Source: Glycomyces tritici (lineage in GTDB: Bacteria > Actinomycetota > Actinomycetes > Mycobacteriales > Micromonosporaceae). From it: 64,000 bases of DNA. Shown here in pieces: positions 1 to 9,421 of this stretch (positions are counted from its first letter, which is position 1; each line of letters opens with the position of its first letter). The position numbers and the translations under genes are program-made. The notes beneath the pieces were generated by a model. That model searched no databases and had not been told where the DNA came from. It saw only the letters and a list, made by a program, of their open reading frames with translations. The stretch spans positions 303,844 through 367,843 of the forward strand of contig NZ_JAUEMJ010000001.1 in assembly GCF_030403505.1 (NCBI RefSeq), read 5' to 3'.

Positions 1-2
1 TC

Positions 3-1400
<1,398 letters not shown>

Positions 1401-1412
1401 CGCTGTGAACGG

Positions 1413-1446
1413 GTGAGGGGCGGACCGGCGACGGTCCGCCCCTCAC
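1413..1446. terminator. Strong hairpin terminator after acnA
   Basis: A perfect 15-bp inverted repeat (1413-1427 with 1432-1446) closes on a GCGA tetraloop 12 nt after the acnA stop. There is no T-tract, which is usual for high-GC actinobacteria. Confidence 0.85.
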
Positions 1447-1525
1447 TCGTCCCCCACCGGAACTCGGCCGGGGCCCGGCGCCCGCCCTCCCCGGCGTGCC
1501 CGCACCGTTCGCAAAGGAGCGCACC

Positions 1526-1918
1526 ATGAACGACCAGCGCGGCACCTCGCCGTTCGGCTACGGCGTCCACCACGTGCAACTGGCCATACGCCCCGCGGGC
1601 GAGGACGCCGCCCGTGCGTTCTACATCGGGGTCCTCGGCATGACCGAGGTCGGGAAGCCGCCGGAGCTCGCCAAACGCGGCGGCCTGTGGCTGCGCACCG
1701 ACGCCCTCGAACTCCACCTCGGCGTCGAAGCGGGCCACGTGCCCTCCGCGAAGGCCCACCCCGGCATCCTCGTCGCCGACCTCGACGCGCTCGCCGCCCG
1801 CCTCGAAGCCGCCGGGTGCCCGGTCGCATGGGACGCGGACTTCATCGGCTACCGGCGCTGCTACGCCCGCGACCCGTTCGGCAACCGGCTCGAGTTCCTG
1901 ACGCCGCTCGCCGATTGA
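1526..1918 (+). CDS. VOC (glyoxalase/bleomycin-resistance) family protein
   Basis: A 130-residue single-module VOC protein. It begins with the typical first strand (GVHHVQLAIRP), continues with the ARAFYIGVLGMTEVGKP segment after the first helix, and ends with DPFGNRLEFLTP, which carries the usual metal-site Glu of the last strand. His19 and Glu123 are likely metal ligands. The ATG at 1526 is preceded by AAAGGAG, so it is preferred over an in-frame ATG at 1496. Members include glyoxalases, dioxygenases and drug-binding proteins. Nothing nearby indicates a substrate, so the function stays open. Confidence 0.85.
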   Translation: MNDQRGTSPFGYGVHHVQLAIRPAGEDAARAFYIGVLGMTEVGKPPELAKRGGLWLRTDALELHLGVEAGHVPSAKAHPGILVADLDALAARLEAAGCPVAWDADFIGYRRCYARDPFGNRLEFLTPLAD

Positions 1919-1931
1919 GGCCGGGCCGCAG

Positions 1932-1960
1932 AACCCGGTCGACTGGGGTGCGACTGGGTT
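1932..1960. terminator. Probable hairpin terminator
   Basis: The 10-nt arms 1932-1941 and 1951-1960 pair with one mismatch around a 9-nt loop, 13 nt after the VOC gene. It is weaker than the other hairpins in the window. Confidence 0.4.
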
Positions 1961-1997
1961 TCGGTCCCGGCCGTTGACGGCGGTGTCGGGGCGCTGG

Positions 1998-2003
1998 CAG
2001 GCT
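1998..2003 (+). promoter_or_regulatory. Possible leaderless -10 element (CAGGCT)
   Basis: CAGGCT lies exactly 7 nt before the ATG at 2011. The same hexamer and spacing precede fasR. No convincing ribosome-binding site is present, so a leaderless transcript is possible. Confidence 0.35.
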
Positions 2004-2010
2004 TTTCGGC

Positions 2011-2469
2011 ATGAGTGCGGGATTCGAACTGGCGCAGGTGAACATCGGGCGGATTCTGGCGCCCTTCGACAGCGAGGTGATGCACGGGTTCACCTCCAGA
2101 CTGGAGGAGGTGAACGCCGTCGCCGATGCGGCCGAGGGGTTCGTGTGGCGCCTGGTCGACGAGGGCGGGGCCGACGCGACCGACTTCCGGGTGTTCGGCG
2201 ACGAGTGGCTCGCGGTGAACCTCTCGGTGTGGACCTCGCCGGAGGCCTTGCACGCCTACGTCTTCGGGCCCGCGCACCGCGCGATGCTCAAGGGGCGGCG
2301 CGAGTGGTTCGCCCACCTCGCCGAGGCGTACTCGGCGATGTGGTGGGTCCCGGCCGGGCACCGGCCGACCCTGCCCGAGGCCGAGAAGCGGCTGACGATC
2401 CTGCGCGAGAAGGGCCCGACCGCCGAGGCCTTCACGATGAAGCAGCGGTTCCCGGCCCCCGGCGAGTGA
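2011..2469 (+). CDS. DUF3291 domain protein
   Basis: A 152-residue soluble protein whose sequence (ELAQVNIGRILAP near the start, WTSPEALHAYVF and HRAMLKGRREWF in the middle, WWVPAGHRPTLPEA late) is characteristic of DUF3291, an alpha/beta-barrel family of unknown function related to antibiotic-biosynthesis monooxygenase folds. It is full length for the family. A poor Shine-Dalgarno match and CAGGCT 7 nt upstream suggest leaderless translation. The next gene begins at or just after its stop, so the two may be co-transcribed. Confidence 0.8.
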   Translation: MSAGFELAQVNIGRILAPFDSEVMHGFTSRLEEVNAVADAAEGFVWRLVDEGGADATDFRVFGDEWLAVNLSVWTSPEALHAYVFGPAHRAMLKGRREWFAHLAEAYSAMWWVPAGHRPTLPEAEKRLTILREKGPTAEAFTMKQRFPAPGE

Positions 2470-2519
2470 AGGGGCTCACCTCGCGGAATCGCCCACTCGG
2501 CGCGGTCGTTCCACTAGAG

Positions 2520-3599
2520 GTGATTCGCGAGGTCGAGGTCGTCGTCATCGGGGCCGGGCAGGCCGGGCTCTCGGCCGCCTACTTCCTGCGCCGCCACCTC
2601 GAGCCCGGGACCGGGTTCGCGGTCCTCGACCACGCCCCGCACGCGGGCGGCGCGTGGCAGTTCCGCTGGCCGACCCTCACGTTCGCGACCGTCAACGGCG
2701 TGTACCGGCTGCCGGGCATGGACGTGCCCGAGCCCGATCCGGCCACGCCCGTCTCCGGCGTGATCTCCCGGTACTTCACCGACTACGAGCGCGAGTTCGA
2801 CCTGCGCGTGCAGCGCCCGGTGTCGGTGAGCGCGGTGCGGCCGCTCCCCGACGAGCGGCTCGAGGTCGTCACCGACCGGGGCACCTGGATCGCCCGCGCG
2901 CTCATCAACGCCACCGGCACCTGGGAGCGCCCGTTCTGGCCCCGCTACGCCGGGCAGGACCGGTTCGGCGGCAGGCAGCTGCACACCGCGCAGTACCGCG
3001 GCCCCGAGGAGTTCGCGGGGAAGCGCGTCGCCGTGGTCGGCGGCGGGATCTCCGGGATTCAGCACCTGCTCGAGATCGACCCGCTCGCCGCGTCCACGCA
3101 CTGGATCACGCGGCGCGAACCGCACTGGCGCTCAGGGGATTTCAACCCGGACCGGGGTCGCGAGGCCGTCGCGATGGTCGAGGAGCGGGTGCGGCGCGGC
3201 CTGCGTCCGCAGTCGGTCATCAGCGTCACCGGGGTGCCGCTGACGCCCGCGATCCGGGCCGCGCGCGAGGCGGGCGTCCTGGCCCGGCTCCCGATGTTCG
3301 ACCAGATCACGCCTGACGGTCTGCGCTGGAACGGCGGCCGCTTCATCGCGGTCGACACGATCCTGTGGGCGACCGGGTTCCGGGCGGCGCTCGACCACCT
3401 CGCGCCGCTGAAGCTGCGCGGCTCCGGCGGCGGGATCGTCATGGAAGGCACGCGGGTGGCGGCCGATCCGCGCGTTCACCTGGTGGGTTACGGCCCGTCG
3501 GCCAGCACCGTCGGCGCGAACCGGGCCGGAAGAGCAGCGGTCAGCGAGATCCGAGCGCTCCTCGGTGCGAGGTCCGCTCCCGCCGCGGCTCGAGTCTGA
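2520..3599 (+). CDS. Flavin-dependent monooxygenase-like FAD/NAD(P) oxidoreductase
   Basis: A 359-residue protein of the flavin-containing monooxygenase / CzcO type. The FAD Rossmann motif GAGQAG is near residues 11-16. A second, NADPH-binding, Rossmann motif GGGISG is near 169-174, and the ATGF motif near the C-terminus is typical of this group. Predicted to be cytosolic and to hydroxylate or oxidise a small molecule. Start: GTG 2520 puts the Rossmann strand at the N-terminus. GTG 2466, which overlaps the preceding stop as GTGA, would add 18 residues and cannot be excluded. The last 59 nt overlap the 3' end of the convergent gene. The substrate is unknown. Confidence 0.8.
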   Translation: MIREVEVVVIGAGQAGLSAAYFLRRHLEPGTGFAVLDHAPHAGGAWQFRWPTLTFATVNGVYRLPGMDVPEPDPATPVSGVISRYFTDYEREFDLRVQRPVSVSAVRPLPDERLEVVTDRGTWIARALINATGTWERPFWPRYAGQDRFGGRQLHTAQYRGPEEFAGKRVAVVGGGISGIQHLLEIDPLAASTHWITRREPHWRSGDFNPDRGREAVAMVEERVRRGLRPQSVISVTGVPLTPAIRAAREAGVLARLPMFDQITPDGLRWNGGRFIAVDTILWATGFRAALDHLAPLKLRGSGGGIVMEGTRVAADPRVHLVGYGPSASTVGANRAGRAAVSEIRALLGARSAPAAARV

Positions 3600-4446
3600 G
3601 CAGCGCCTGCACCGGCCAGTGGTCGGAGGGGGCCACGTCGCCTTCGGTGTAGGCGTTGACGCCGACCTGGTGGACCTCGACGGCGCAGTCCGCGCTCGGT
3701 CGGGCGAGGATCCAGTCCATGCGGGTGGGGCCCTCGGTGGGCTGGGCGCGCCAGCGGTTGAACGTGGCCCAGTCCGGGGTCAGGCGCTCGGCCGCGGTCT
3801 CCCAGGCGTCCTCGAGGCCGCCGCCGGTCAGGGCCCGGTAGGTCGCGGAGTCGGGGCCGCAGTTGAAGTCCCCGGCCACGACCACCGGGTCGAGGAAGCG
3901 CTCGATGGTGTCCAGGAGTATGCGCGCGCCCTTGCGGCGGGCCTTCTCGGAGCGGTGGTCGAAGTGGTTGTCGACCACGTAGAGCCGGCGTCCGGTCGCG
4001 CGGTCCTCCAAGTGCACCCAGGTGAGCATCCGGACGGTGCCGCTCCCCCAGTTGCGCGAGCCGATCACGTTGGGGCGCCTGGAGAGCCAGAGGTGGTCGT
4101 ATTCGAGCGGGAAGAGCCGGGAGGAGTCCCAGAAGATCGCGGTGGCCTCGCTGCGGGAGCCGCCGCCGCGGCCGAGGTGGACCCAGTCGTAGCCGTCCAG
4201 GTCCTCGCGGAGTTCGAGGAGCTGGCGGAAGCGGCCCTCCTGGGTGCAGATGATCGAGGGCAGCTCGTTCTCGAGCACGGCCTTGACGAGCGGGCGGCGC
4301 TTCCACCACGAGTGCGGGGCGCGGCCGGAGGCCGACTTGAGGTTGTAAGTCATGACGTGCAGGAACGGTGGATCGACAGGGCCCAGCAGCGGGCGTCCCC
4401 AGTCTTTCCGCGAGCCCTCCGGGGCGGCGATCAGCGCGTCGTTCAC
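3541..4446 (-). CDS. Endonuclease/exonuclease/phosphatase family protein without signal peptide
   Basis: A 301-residue member of the EEP (DNase I / sphingomyelinase-like) superfamily. Visible metal and catalytic motifs in order are MTYNLK (Asn), CTQEG (Glu), DNHFDH, GDFN and the C-terminal SDHWPV (Asp-His). Members are Mg-dependent phosphodiesterases acting on nucleic acid or phospholipid. No signal peptide or membrane segment is visible, unlike its upstream paralogue, which ends at the SDHW region. This copy carries about 18 extra basic residues, and it is those that overlap the convergent oxidoreductase gene. Spacing of 40 nt to the paralogue suggests one operon. Confidence 0.85.
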   Translation of the reverse strand: MNDALIAAPEGSRKDWGRPLLGPVDPPFLHVMTYNLKSASGRAPHSWWKRRPLVKAVLENELPSIICTQEGRFRQLLELREDLDGYDWVHLGRGGGSRSEATAIFWDSSRLFPLEYDHLWLSRRPNVIGSRNWGSGTVRMLTWVHLEDRATGRRLYVVDNHFDHRSEKARRKGARILLDTIERFLDPVVVAGDFNCGPDSATYRALTGGGLEDAWETAAERLTPDWATFNRWRAQPTEGPTRMDWILARPSADCAVEVHQVGVNAYTEGDVAPSDHWPVQALLRLEPRRERTSHRGALGSR

Positions 4447-4486
4447 CTTTTCAAGGGTATTCGCGCCGCCGCCGCCCCGGAGTCCT

Positions 4487-5401
4487 TTACGGGAGCTCGA
4501 CGAGTGCCTGCACGGCCCAGTGGTCGGAGGGTGTGCGCCCGTCCTTGGCGTAGGTGTTCACGCCGGCTTTGAGAATGCGCACCTCGGGGGTGGTGAGGAT
4601 CCAGTCGATGCGCCGCTCCTCCTCGGTGGGGACCGGGTTCCAGCCGTTCCAGGTGCCGTAGACGGGCGTGACCGGCTCCTCGGCGGCGAGCATGGTGTCG
4701 ACGAGGCCGCCGTCGGTGAGGATCTGGTGGATCGGGGTGTCGGGGGTGTTGTTGAAGTCCCCGGCGACGATCACCGGGGAGGTCCACGCGCTGAGGACGT
4801 CGAGGTTCATCTGCGCGCCCTTCTGGCGCGAGTCCTCGGATTGGTGGTCGAAGTGGTTGTTGATCACGTAGAAGTCGCCGCCGGTGCGCAGGTCCTGGAA
4901 GCGGACCCAGGTGAGCATCCGGACGACGTTGTTGCCCCAGTTCTTGGAGCCGATGAGCAGCGGCGTGTCCGAGAGCCACAGGTGGTCGTACTCGAGGACC
5001 TTGAGGCGCTTCCGGTCCCAGAAGACCGCGGTGGCCTCGCTCTTGGAGCCGCCGAGGCGGCCGAGGTGGATCCAGTCGTGGTCCTTGAGGTCTTCGAGGA
5101 CGTCCTGGTTCTGGCCGTACAGCCCCTCCTGTGTGAACAGGACGGTGGGCTTCTCGCGCTTGAGGACGGTCCTGACGAGCGGGCGGCGCTCGTCCCAGGT
5201 GCGCGGCGAGGGGTCGCCGCCCTCGTAGCGGAGGTTGAAGGTGATGAGGTGGAGCTGGTCGCCCCGGGGTGCGCCGATGAGGGAGCCGCCGAAGCTCTCT
5301 TCGGCCTGGGCGGCGCCGGCGAGGGCGCCGGAGGAGGCCGCGGTGGCGCCGACCGCGAGGCCCGCGCCGAGGACATGCCGTCTACTGAGGATGGTGGTCA
5401 T
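4487..5401 (-). CDS. Tat-exported endonuclease/exonuclease/phosphatase family protein
   Basis: A 304-residue EEP-superfamily protein, a clear paralogue of the next gene downstream (roughly half identical by eye). It begins with a twin-arginine signal: SRRHVLGAG at residues 6-14, a hydrophobic stretch, and an AQA cleavage site near residue 33. Export through Tat to the cell surface or medium is therefore predicted. The catalytic motifs are FNLRYE, FTQEG, NNHFDH, GDFN and SDHW. The ATG at 5401 follows AGAGG and places the RR motif correctly; an in-frame ATG at 5452 would bury it. Likely substrates are extracellular nucleic acid or phospholipid headgroups; nothing decides between them. Confidence 0.87.
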   Translation of the reverse strand: MTTILSRRHVLGAGLAVGATAASSGALAGAAQAEESFGGSLIGAPRGDQLHLITFNLRYEGGDPSPRTWDERRPLVRTVLKREKPTVLFTQEGLYGQNQDVLEDLKDHDWIHLGRLGGSKSEATAVFWDRKRLKVLEYDHLWLSDTPLLIGSKNWGNNVVRMLTWVRFQDLRTGGDFYVINNHFDHQSEDSRQKGAQMNLDVLSAWTSPVIVAGDFNNTPDTPIHQILTDGGLVDTMLAAEEPVTPVYGTWNGWNPVPTEEERRIDWILTTPEVRILKAGVNTYAKDGRTPSDHWAVQALVELP

Positions 5402-5579
5402 GGAACCTCTGAATCTCAGGATGAAACCGGGTGGAGGGTCAGTGAACGACAAATGCCGCGTACCGAACTACCTGCAACCGGTGAACACGGCATGAATGCA
5501 CCTCGGCCCCATGCGAAACGCCCTAACCCGGCACGCCGACGGCGGCGGGCCGGGCCCACCGCCGCTCGGTGCTCGGTGT

Positions 5580-6995
5580 TCAGCTCCTGCCCGCGTGGGC
5601 CTCCAGATAGGCCCGGATCGCGGCGGGGTCGTCCCCTCCCGCCCAGCCGATGTAGGCGTCGGGGCGGACGATCTTGACGGTGTCGTCGGGGGCGGCCGAG
5701 GCGGCGTCGGCGACGAAGCCCGCCGCGTACGACTCGGCGCTGTCGAGGACCACGAACCTGCCGCCGCGCAGCGCCTCGTAGAGGCGGGTGCCGTCCGCGA
5801 GCGCGATGTCGTTGGCGCGGTGGCCCACCAGCTGGTCCTCGCCCTTCTCGTGTCCGTAGTGGATGCCGACGCCGGAGATCATGCCCATGGCCTTGGCCTC
5901 GATCGGCTTGATGTGGAGCGCCGTGGCGGCGGCGAGGCCGCCGATGGCCGCCTTGACCTTCGAGCGCTCGGCGGCGAGGCGGATGATGGCGCCGCTGGAG
6001 CGCAGGACGGCCTTGCCGACGGGGTGGCGCTCGGCGTTGTAGGTGTCGAGCAGGGCCGGGTCCGCTCCTCTGAGGACGGCGGCGAGCTTCCACGAGAGGT
6101 TCGCGGCGTCCTGGAGGCCGGTGTTCATGCCCTGGCCGCCCGCCGGGGAGTGGCAGTGCGCGGCGTCGCCGGCGAGGAAGACGCCGCCGTCGCGGTAGTT
6201 CGGGACCTGGCGCTCGTCGGAGTGGAAGCGGGAGATCCAGCGCGGGGAGTGCATGCCGAAGTCGGTGCCGAAGGCCAGGCGCGCGGCCTCCTTGACCTCG
6301 TCGAGTTCGATCGGCTCGTCGTCGGCCTTCTGGTCGGCCGCGTTCCAGGCGAAGACCCGCCAGTACTCGTCGCCGAAGGTGGCGACGAAGCAGAAGGCGC
6401 CGTTGATGCCCTGGATGGCGGGGCTCTCGGCGGGCGGATCGGTGAGTTTGACGTCCGCGAGCATGATCGACTTCAGAACGGCCTCGCCGGGGTAGGGCAT
6501 GCCGATGGCCTTGCGGACGGCGGATTTGACGCCGTCGGCGCCGACCGCGTAGGTGGCGGTGTAGTCGCCCTTGACGGTGCGGAGGGTGACCCGGCCGTCG
6601 GCCTGGTCGACTCCGGTCACCTTGTGGTCGTAGAGGATCGCGGCGCCCGCCGCGAGGGCCCGGCGGCGCAGGACCTCCTCGACGTTGTACTGCGGGGTCA
6701 TGAGGAGGTAGGGGAAGCGGGTCTCGAGTTCGGCGAGGTGGAGGGTGACGCGGTTGAACAGGCGGATGCCCGGCAGCTGGGCGCCGCCGTAGGCGATGAG
6801 CTCCTCGGCGAGGCCGCGGGCGTCGAACTCCTCGAGGGTGCGGGCGTGGACGCCGAAGGCCCGGGAGAGGTTCGAGAGGTCCGCGCCGCGGCTCTCGAGG
6901 ACGAGGACGCTGACGCCGGCTTCGGCGAGGTCGCCCGCGAGCAGCAGGCCGGTGGGGCCGGCTCCGACGACGATGACGTCCGCTTGGGTTGACAT
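5580..6995 (-). CDS. Class A FAD-dependent aromatic monooxygenase, rifampicin-monooxygenase-like
   Basis: A 471-residue group-A flavoprotein hydroxylase. GAGPTG near residues 11-16 binds the FAD ADP moiety, GADGVKSAVR in the middle is the DG motif, and AGDAAHCHSPAGGQGMN is the GD motif contacting the FAD ribityl chain. Length and layout fit the PheA/TfdB group that includes the rifampicin monooxygenases (Rox, about 473 residues), so inactivation of an aromatic antibiotic or catabolism of a phenol are both plausible. The ATG at 6995 follows AAGGAG. About 30 bp upstream lies a perfect AT-rich palindrome (7026-7049), suggesting tight, inducible control, but no regulator gene is adjacent. Confidence 0.85.
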   Translation of the reverse strand: MSTQADVIVVGAGPTGLLLAGDLAEAGVSVLVLESRGADLSNLSRAFGVHARTLEEFDARGLAEELIAYGGAQLPGIRLFNRVTLHLAELETRFPYLLMTPQYNVEEVLRRRALAAGAAILYDHKVTGVDQADGRVTLRTVKGDYTATYAVGADGVKSAVRKAIGMPYPGEAVLKSIMLADVKLTDPPAESPAIQGINGAFCFVATFGDEYWRVFAWNAADQKADDEPIELDEVKEAARLAFGTDFGMHSPRWISRFHSDERQVPNYRDGGVFLAGDAAHCHSPAGGQGMNTGLQDAANLSWKLAAVLRGADPALLDTYNAERHPVGKAVLRSSGAIIRLAAERSKVKAAIGGLAAATALHIKPIEAKAMGMISGVGIHYGHEKGEDQLVGHRANDIALADGTRLYEALRGGRFVVLDSAESYAAGFVADAASAAPDDTVKIVRPDAYIGWAGGDDPAAIRAYLEAHAGRS

Positions 6996-7025
6996 GGCGC
7001 GCTCCTTGGGGTGTCTCGCGACAAC

Positions 7026-7049
7026 TTAATTCATCGCTTGATGAATTAA
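7026..7049. promoter_or_regulatory. Perfect 24-bp operator-like palindrome (TTAATTCATC-N4-GATGAATTAA)
   Basis: Two perfectly complementary 10-nt arms with a GCTT spacer sit between the monooxygenase (start 6995, minus) and the divergent membrane protein (start 7193, plus). In DNA this GC-rich, a 20-bp perfect AT-rich dyad is very unlikely by chance. Its form fits MarR- or TetR-type repressors, and its position covers the expected promoter of the monooxygenase. Confidence 0.8.
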
Positions 7050-7179
7050 CGGTAGCACTCCGGATCTCGCGCCGGGAAGCGTTGGGAGAGCGCCTTTCCC
7101 ATGAGCTGAGCCACAAGCCGCGGCGAACCCCGCACCGGCACGCGCGGAACTGCGGGACGCCCGGCGGATCCAGTTCATT

Positions 7180-7185
7180 TAGGAT
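7180..7185 (+). promoter_or_regulatory. Leaderless -10 element (TAGGAT)
   Basis: TAGGAT ends exactly 7 nt before the ATG at 7193, the geometry of actinobacterial leaderless promoters. It also supports that start over the in-frame ATG at 7184. Confidence 0.55.
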
Positions 7186-7192
7186 GCTTCGC

Positions 7193-8059
7193 ATGCCCAG
7201 CCCCGAACACGAGCCCCAGCCCGGCTACCTCTCCGATGAACCGCCGGAGCCCGAACCGACGCGCCCCAGCCTGGAGGCCCGCCCCGAACCGACGCCCCCG
7301 CCGGCGCACCTCCTCGCGCAGCAGCCGGTGTACAGCGCCGCCCCGCTGCCGCCGCAACCGAAGCGCAAGGGTGGACGCGCGCTCGTGATCGCACTCGTGG
7401 TCGTCTTGATGCTCGCGGGCGGCGCGGTCGGCTACCTCGTCTCGGGCGACGACTCCGGTTCCGCCGCAGAGGAGTCCGCCTCGGTGTCCGCCGAGGAGTC
7501 CAGCGCGGCGGCACCGAGCGAGTCGCCGTCCCCCGAGGCCCCGGCGTTCTCCGGCGAGTTCCTGGTGGTGGAGTCGCTGGGCGCCAGCGTGCCGATCCCG
7601 AACGACCGGTGGCAGCTCGACGAGGGGCCGGCCGACTTCGACTACGCCCGCGACGCGTCGCTCTACAACGTCGAGCTCGCCGAGAACTGGTACGCGGCCT
7701 TCTCCGCAGGGCGCTATGCGATTCCGGAGCTGCCGTTCAGCCCGGAGACCATGAACGAGACCGCCTCCACCGTCGCCCGGGTCTGGGCCGAGAGCGCCGC
7801 GTCGGGCGGGGAGAACGGCAGCGCCTCCGAGCCGGTGCTCACCGAGGTCACCGTGGACGGCCGGGCCGGCGTGCTCGCCGAGTCCACCGCCTCGTGGGAC
7901 GCCTCGGCGTTCACCGATGACGAGTACGAGCGGGTCGTGATCCTGCTGGTCGACGTGGACGGGGTGAACGCGCTCGTGGCCGGGGCGTACCTGCCGCAGT
8001 CGGCCGATGACGAGTACGACCTGCTGGTGGACGCGTTCCTGGCGACCACGTTCGCGTAG
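7193..8059 (+). CDS. Single-pass membrane protein of unknown function
   Basis: A 288-residue protein. Residues 1-56 are rich in Pro and Glu and presumably cytoplasmic. A KRK cluster precedes one transmembrane helix at about 62-83. After a Ser/Ala/Glu-rich linker (about 85-118) comes an acidic extracellular domain of about 170 residues with no motif I recognise; it contains the segment SVPIPNDRWQ and a region rich in Asp/Glu near the C-terminus. The layout resembles actinobacterial surface proteins with a lipoprotein LpqN-like domain, but I cannot show homology. It is divergent from the monooxygenase gene and terminated by a hairpin. Confidence 0.75.
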   Translation: MPSPEHEPQPGYLSDEPPEPEPTRPSLEARPEPTPPPAHLLAQQPVYSAAPLPPQPKRKGGRALVIALVVVLMLAGGAVGYLVSGDDSGSAAEESASVSAEESSAAAPSESPSPEAPAFSGEFLVVESLGASVPIPNDRWQLDEGPADFDYARDASLYNVELAENWYAAFSAGRYAIPELPFSPETMNETASTVARVWAESAASGGENGSASEPVLTEVTVDGRAGVLAESTASWDASAFTDDEYERVVILLVDVDGVNALVAGAYLPQSADDEYDLLVDAFLATTFA

Positions 8060-8071
8060 CCGGAGACGGCT

Positions 8072-8105
8072 CAGGGCCGCGGGAGGTGAGAGACCCGCGG
8101 CCCTG
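8072..8105. terminator. Hairpin terminator
   Basis: A perfect 12-bp stem (8072-8083 with 8094-8105) and a 10-nt loop, 12 nt after the stop of the membrane protein gene. Confidence 0.8.
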
Positions 8106-8121
8106 GATCGTACTGCCGAAG

Positions 8122-8140
8122 ATAGGTTAGCATAACCTAA
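8122..8140. promoter_or_regulatory. DtxR/IdeR-type iron box in a convergent intergenic region
   Basis: ATAGGTTAGCATAACCTAA matches the actinobacterial iron-box consensus TTAGGTTAGSCTAACCTAA at about 16 of 19 positions, and 7-nt arms (8123-8129 / 8133-8139) form a perfect dyad. It lies between the 3' ends of two convergent genes, not in front of an annotated start. A repressor site here would make sense only if it controls an unrecognised transcript, or is a relic. Confidence 0.65.
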
Positions 8141-8160
8141 CTAGTCGGCTCAAGCGGCGT

Positions 8161-9327
8161 TCACCAGCGCAGGAACGCGCCGACGCCGCCCGCCTTCTCG
8201 TCGAGCCCCACACCGTCGCAGAGGATCGAGACCCTCGCGTCGGAGGCCAGCGCCATCTCGATCATCGCCTCGCCGAGCTGCGCGTCCGCGATCGCCGAGG
8301 CCAGCTCGGGCTGCCCGGGCGCGATCGCATCGGCCAGGACCGAGCCGTCCGGGATGCGGCGGCCGCTCCACACCGAGTCGCGCTCGATGACGAGCCGGTC
8401 GACCCGGCCACCCTGGAGCGCGTCGAGCACGGCTTCGGAGCCCGCGACGGTCTTGCGCGGCGACTCGGCGAAGTCCGCCATGAGGCGCGCGTCCCGGGCC
8501 GCCCTGGCCGCCGCGATCTCGGGCGCGAGAGCCTGCTGGACCTGCGCGGCCGTGGACTGGCTGAGGACGAGCTGCGAGGGCACGACATCGGCCTTGAACC
8601 CGTTGCTCAGCGACTTGGTGGCCGCTTCGACGAGTTCCGGTTCGCCGGTGACGACGAGCAGCTCCCAGCCGAACGTCACCACGTGCTCCTCCAGTGTGGA
8701 GTGGGCGGCGGCGAGGAACTTCTGGAGGTGCTCGGCGATGCGGTAGTCGAACAGGTCGTGCTGGTTGTTCGCGCTGATGCCGTCGCGCCCGCCCCAGGAG
8801 CTGCGGGTGGCGCTGGGGCCCTTCATGACCCGCCACTCGGCGGTGTCGAGCTCGAAGTGCAGCCCGGAGACCTCCTCGCACCTGCCGAACCGGGTGTCGA
8901 GGATGCGCATGCCCTTCCCGTCGACCACGGCGATGCCGGTCGGCGAGCCCTCGGCCCAGGCCCCGAGCATCGGGGCGATGTGGGAGCGGGGGGCGAGGGC
9001 GATCCTGTCGGTCAGGGGCGTCTGCATCTCGACGCTGTAGGTCTGGCCGCTGGCGAGGCCGATGAACAGCGCGCGGCCGATCCCGGGCGCGCCGGGTCGG
9101 ACGAGCTGCTCGATGTCGAGCTTCATCTCCTCGATGCGGCGGCCGAGCGCGGAGCGCGTGCCGTTGTCGACGGCTTCGAGCAGTTGCTTCAAGCCCTGGT
9201 CGAGCCGGGTCTTCCAGGGCGGAGTGGAACCTTCCTGCCGGGGGTCGGCGTTGACGTAGAGCGAGAGCACGCCGGTGTCGTCGCGCAGTTTCACCAGCCT
9301 GAGTTGCGTCTCGCGGTCCATCGGCAT
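8161..9327 (-). CDS. Bacterial eRF1-like (VLRF1/baeRF-type) release-factor-family protein
   Basis: A 388-residue soluble protein. The sequence pattern (LSLYVNADPR near the N-terminus; GIAVVDGKGMRILDTRFG in the centre; FGWELLVVTGEPEL; and a C-terminal domain with VDRLVIERDSVW) fits the bacterial proteins with archaeo-eukaryotic release-factor folds (baeRF / VLRF1) in actinobacteria, which are thought to act on stalled ribosomes or peptidyl-tRNA. The ATG at 9327 has GGAGG at ideal spacing; ATG 9321 is two codons inside. No neighbour links it to a pathway. The exact subfamily is uncertain. Confidence 0.65.
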   Translation of the reverse strand: MPMDRETQLRLVKLRDDTGVLSLYVNADPRQEGSTPPWKTRLDQGLKQLLEAVDNGTRSALGRRIEEMKLDIEQLVRPGAPGIGRALFIGLASGQTYSVEMQTPLTDRIALAPRSHIAPMLGAWAEGSPTGIAVVDGKGMRILDTRFGRCEEVSGLHFELDTAEWRVMKGPSATRSSWGGRDGISANNQHDLFDYRIAEHLQKFLAAAHSTLEEHVVTFGWELLVVTGEPELVEAATKSLSNGFKADVVPSQLVLSQSTAAQVQQALAPEIAAARAARDARLMADFAESPRKTVAGSEAVLDALQGGRVDRLVIERDSVWSGRRIPDGSVLADAIAPGQPELASAIADAQLGEAMIEMALASDARVSILCDGVGLDEKAGGVGAFLRW

Positions 9328-9421
9328 GGCTAATCGCCTCCTCGATCGAGCGGAATTCGCCTCAGGATATTCCCGGAGGTGCCCGTTCGTGAAGGTTTCG
9401 CCAGTTACGCCTGAAGTGCCG

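Noticed and set aside
2466..2519. Earlier GTG start for the flavin oxidoreductase (GTGA overlap with the DUF3291 stop)
   Set aside because: It would add 18 residues before the Rossmann strand that homologues usually lack; kept as an alternative, not the main call.
5515..5570. Terminator after the monooxygenase gene
   Set aside because: GGCGGCGGGCC can pair with downstream CCGCCG only with a bulge; too uncertain to annotate.
5496..6992. Long plus-strand frame opposite the monooxygenase gene
   Set aside because: Shadow frame caused by G/C third positions; the minus strand has complete flavoprotein motifs.
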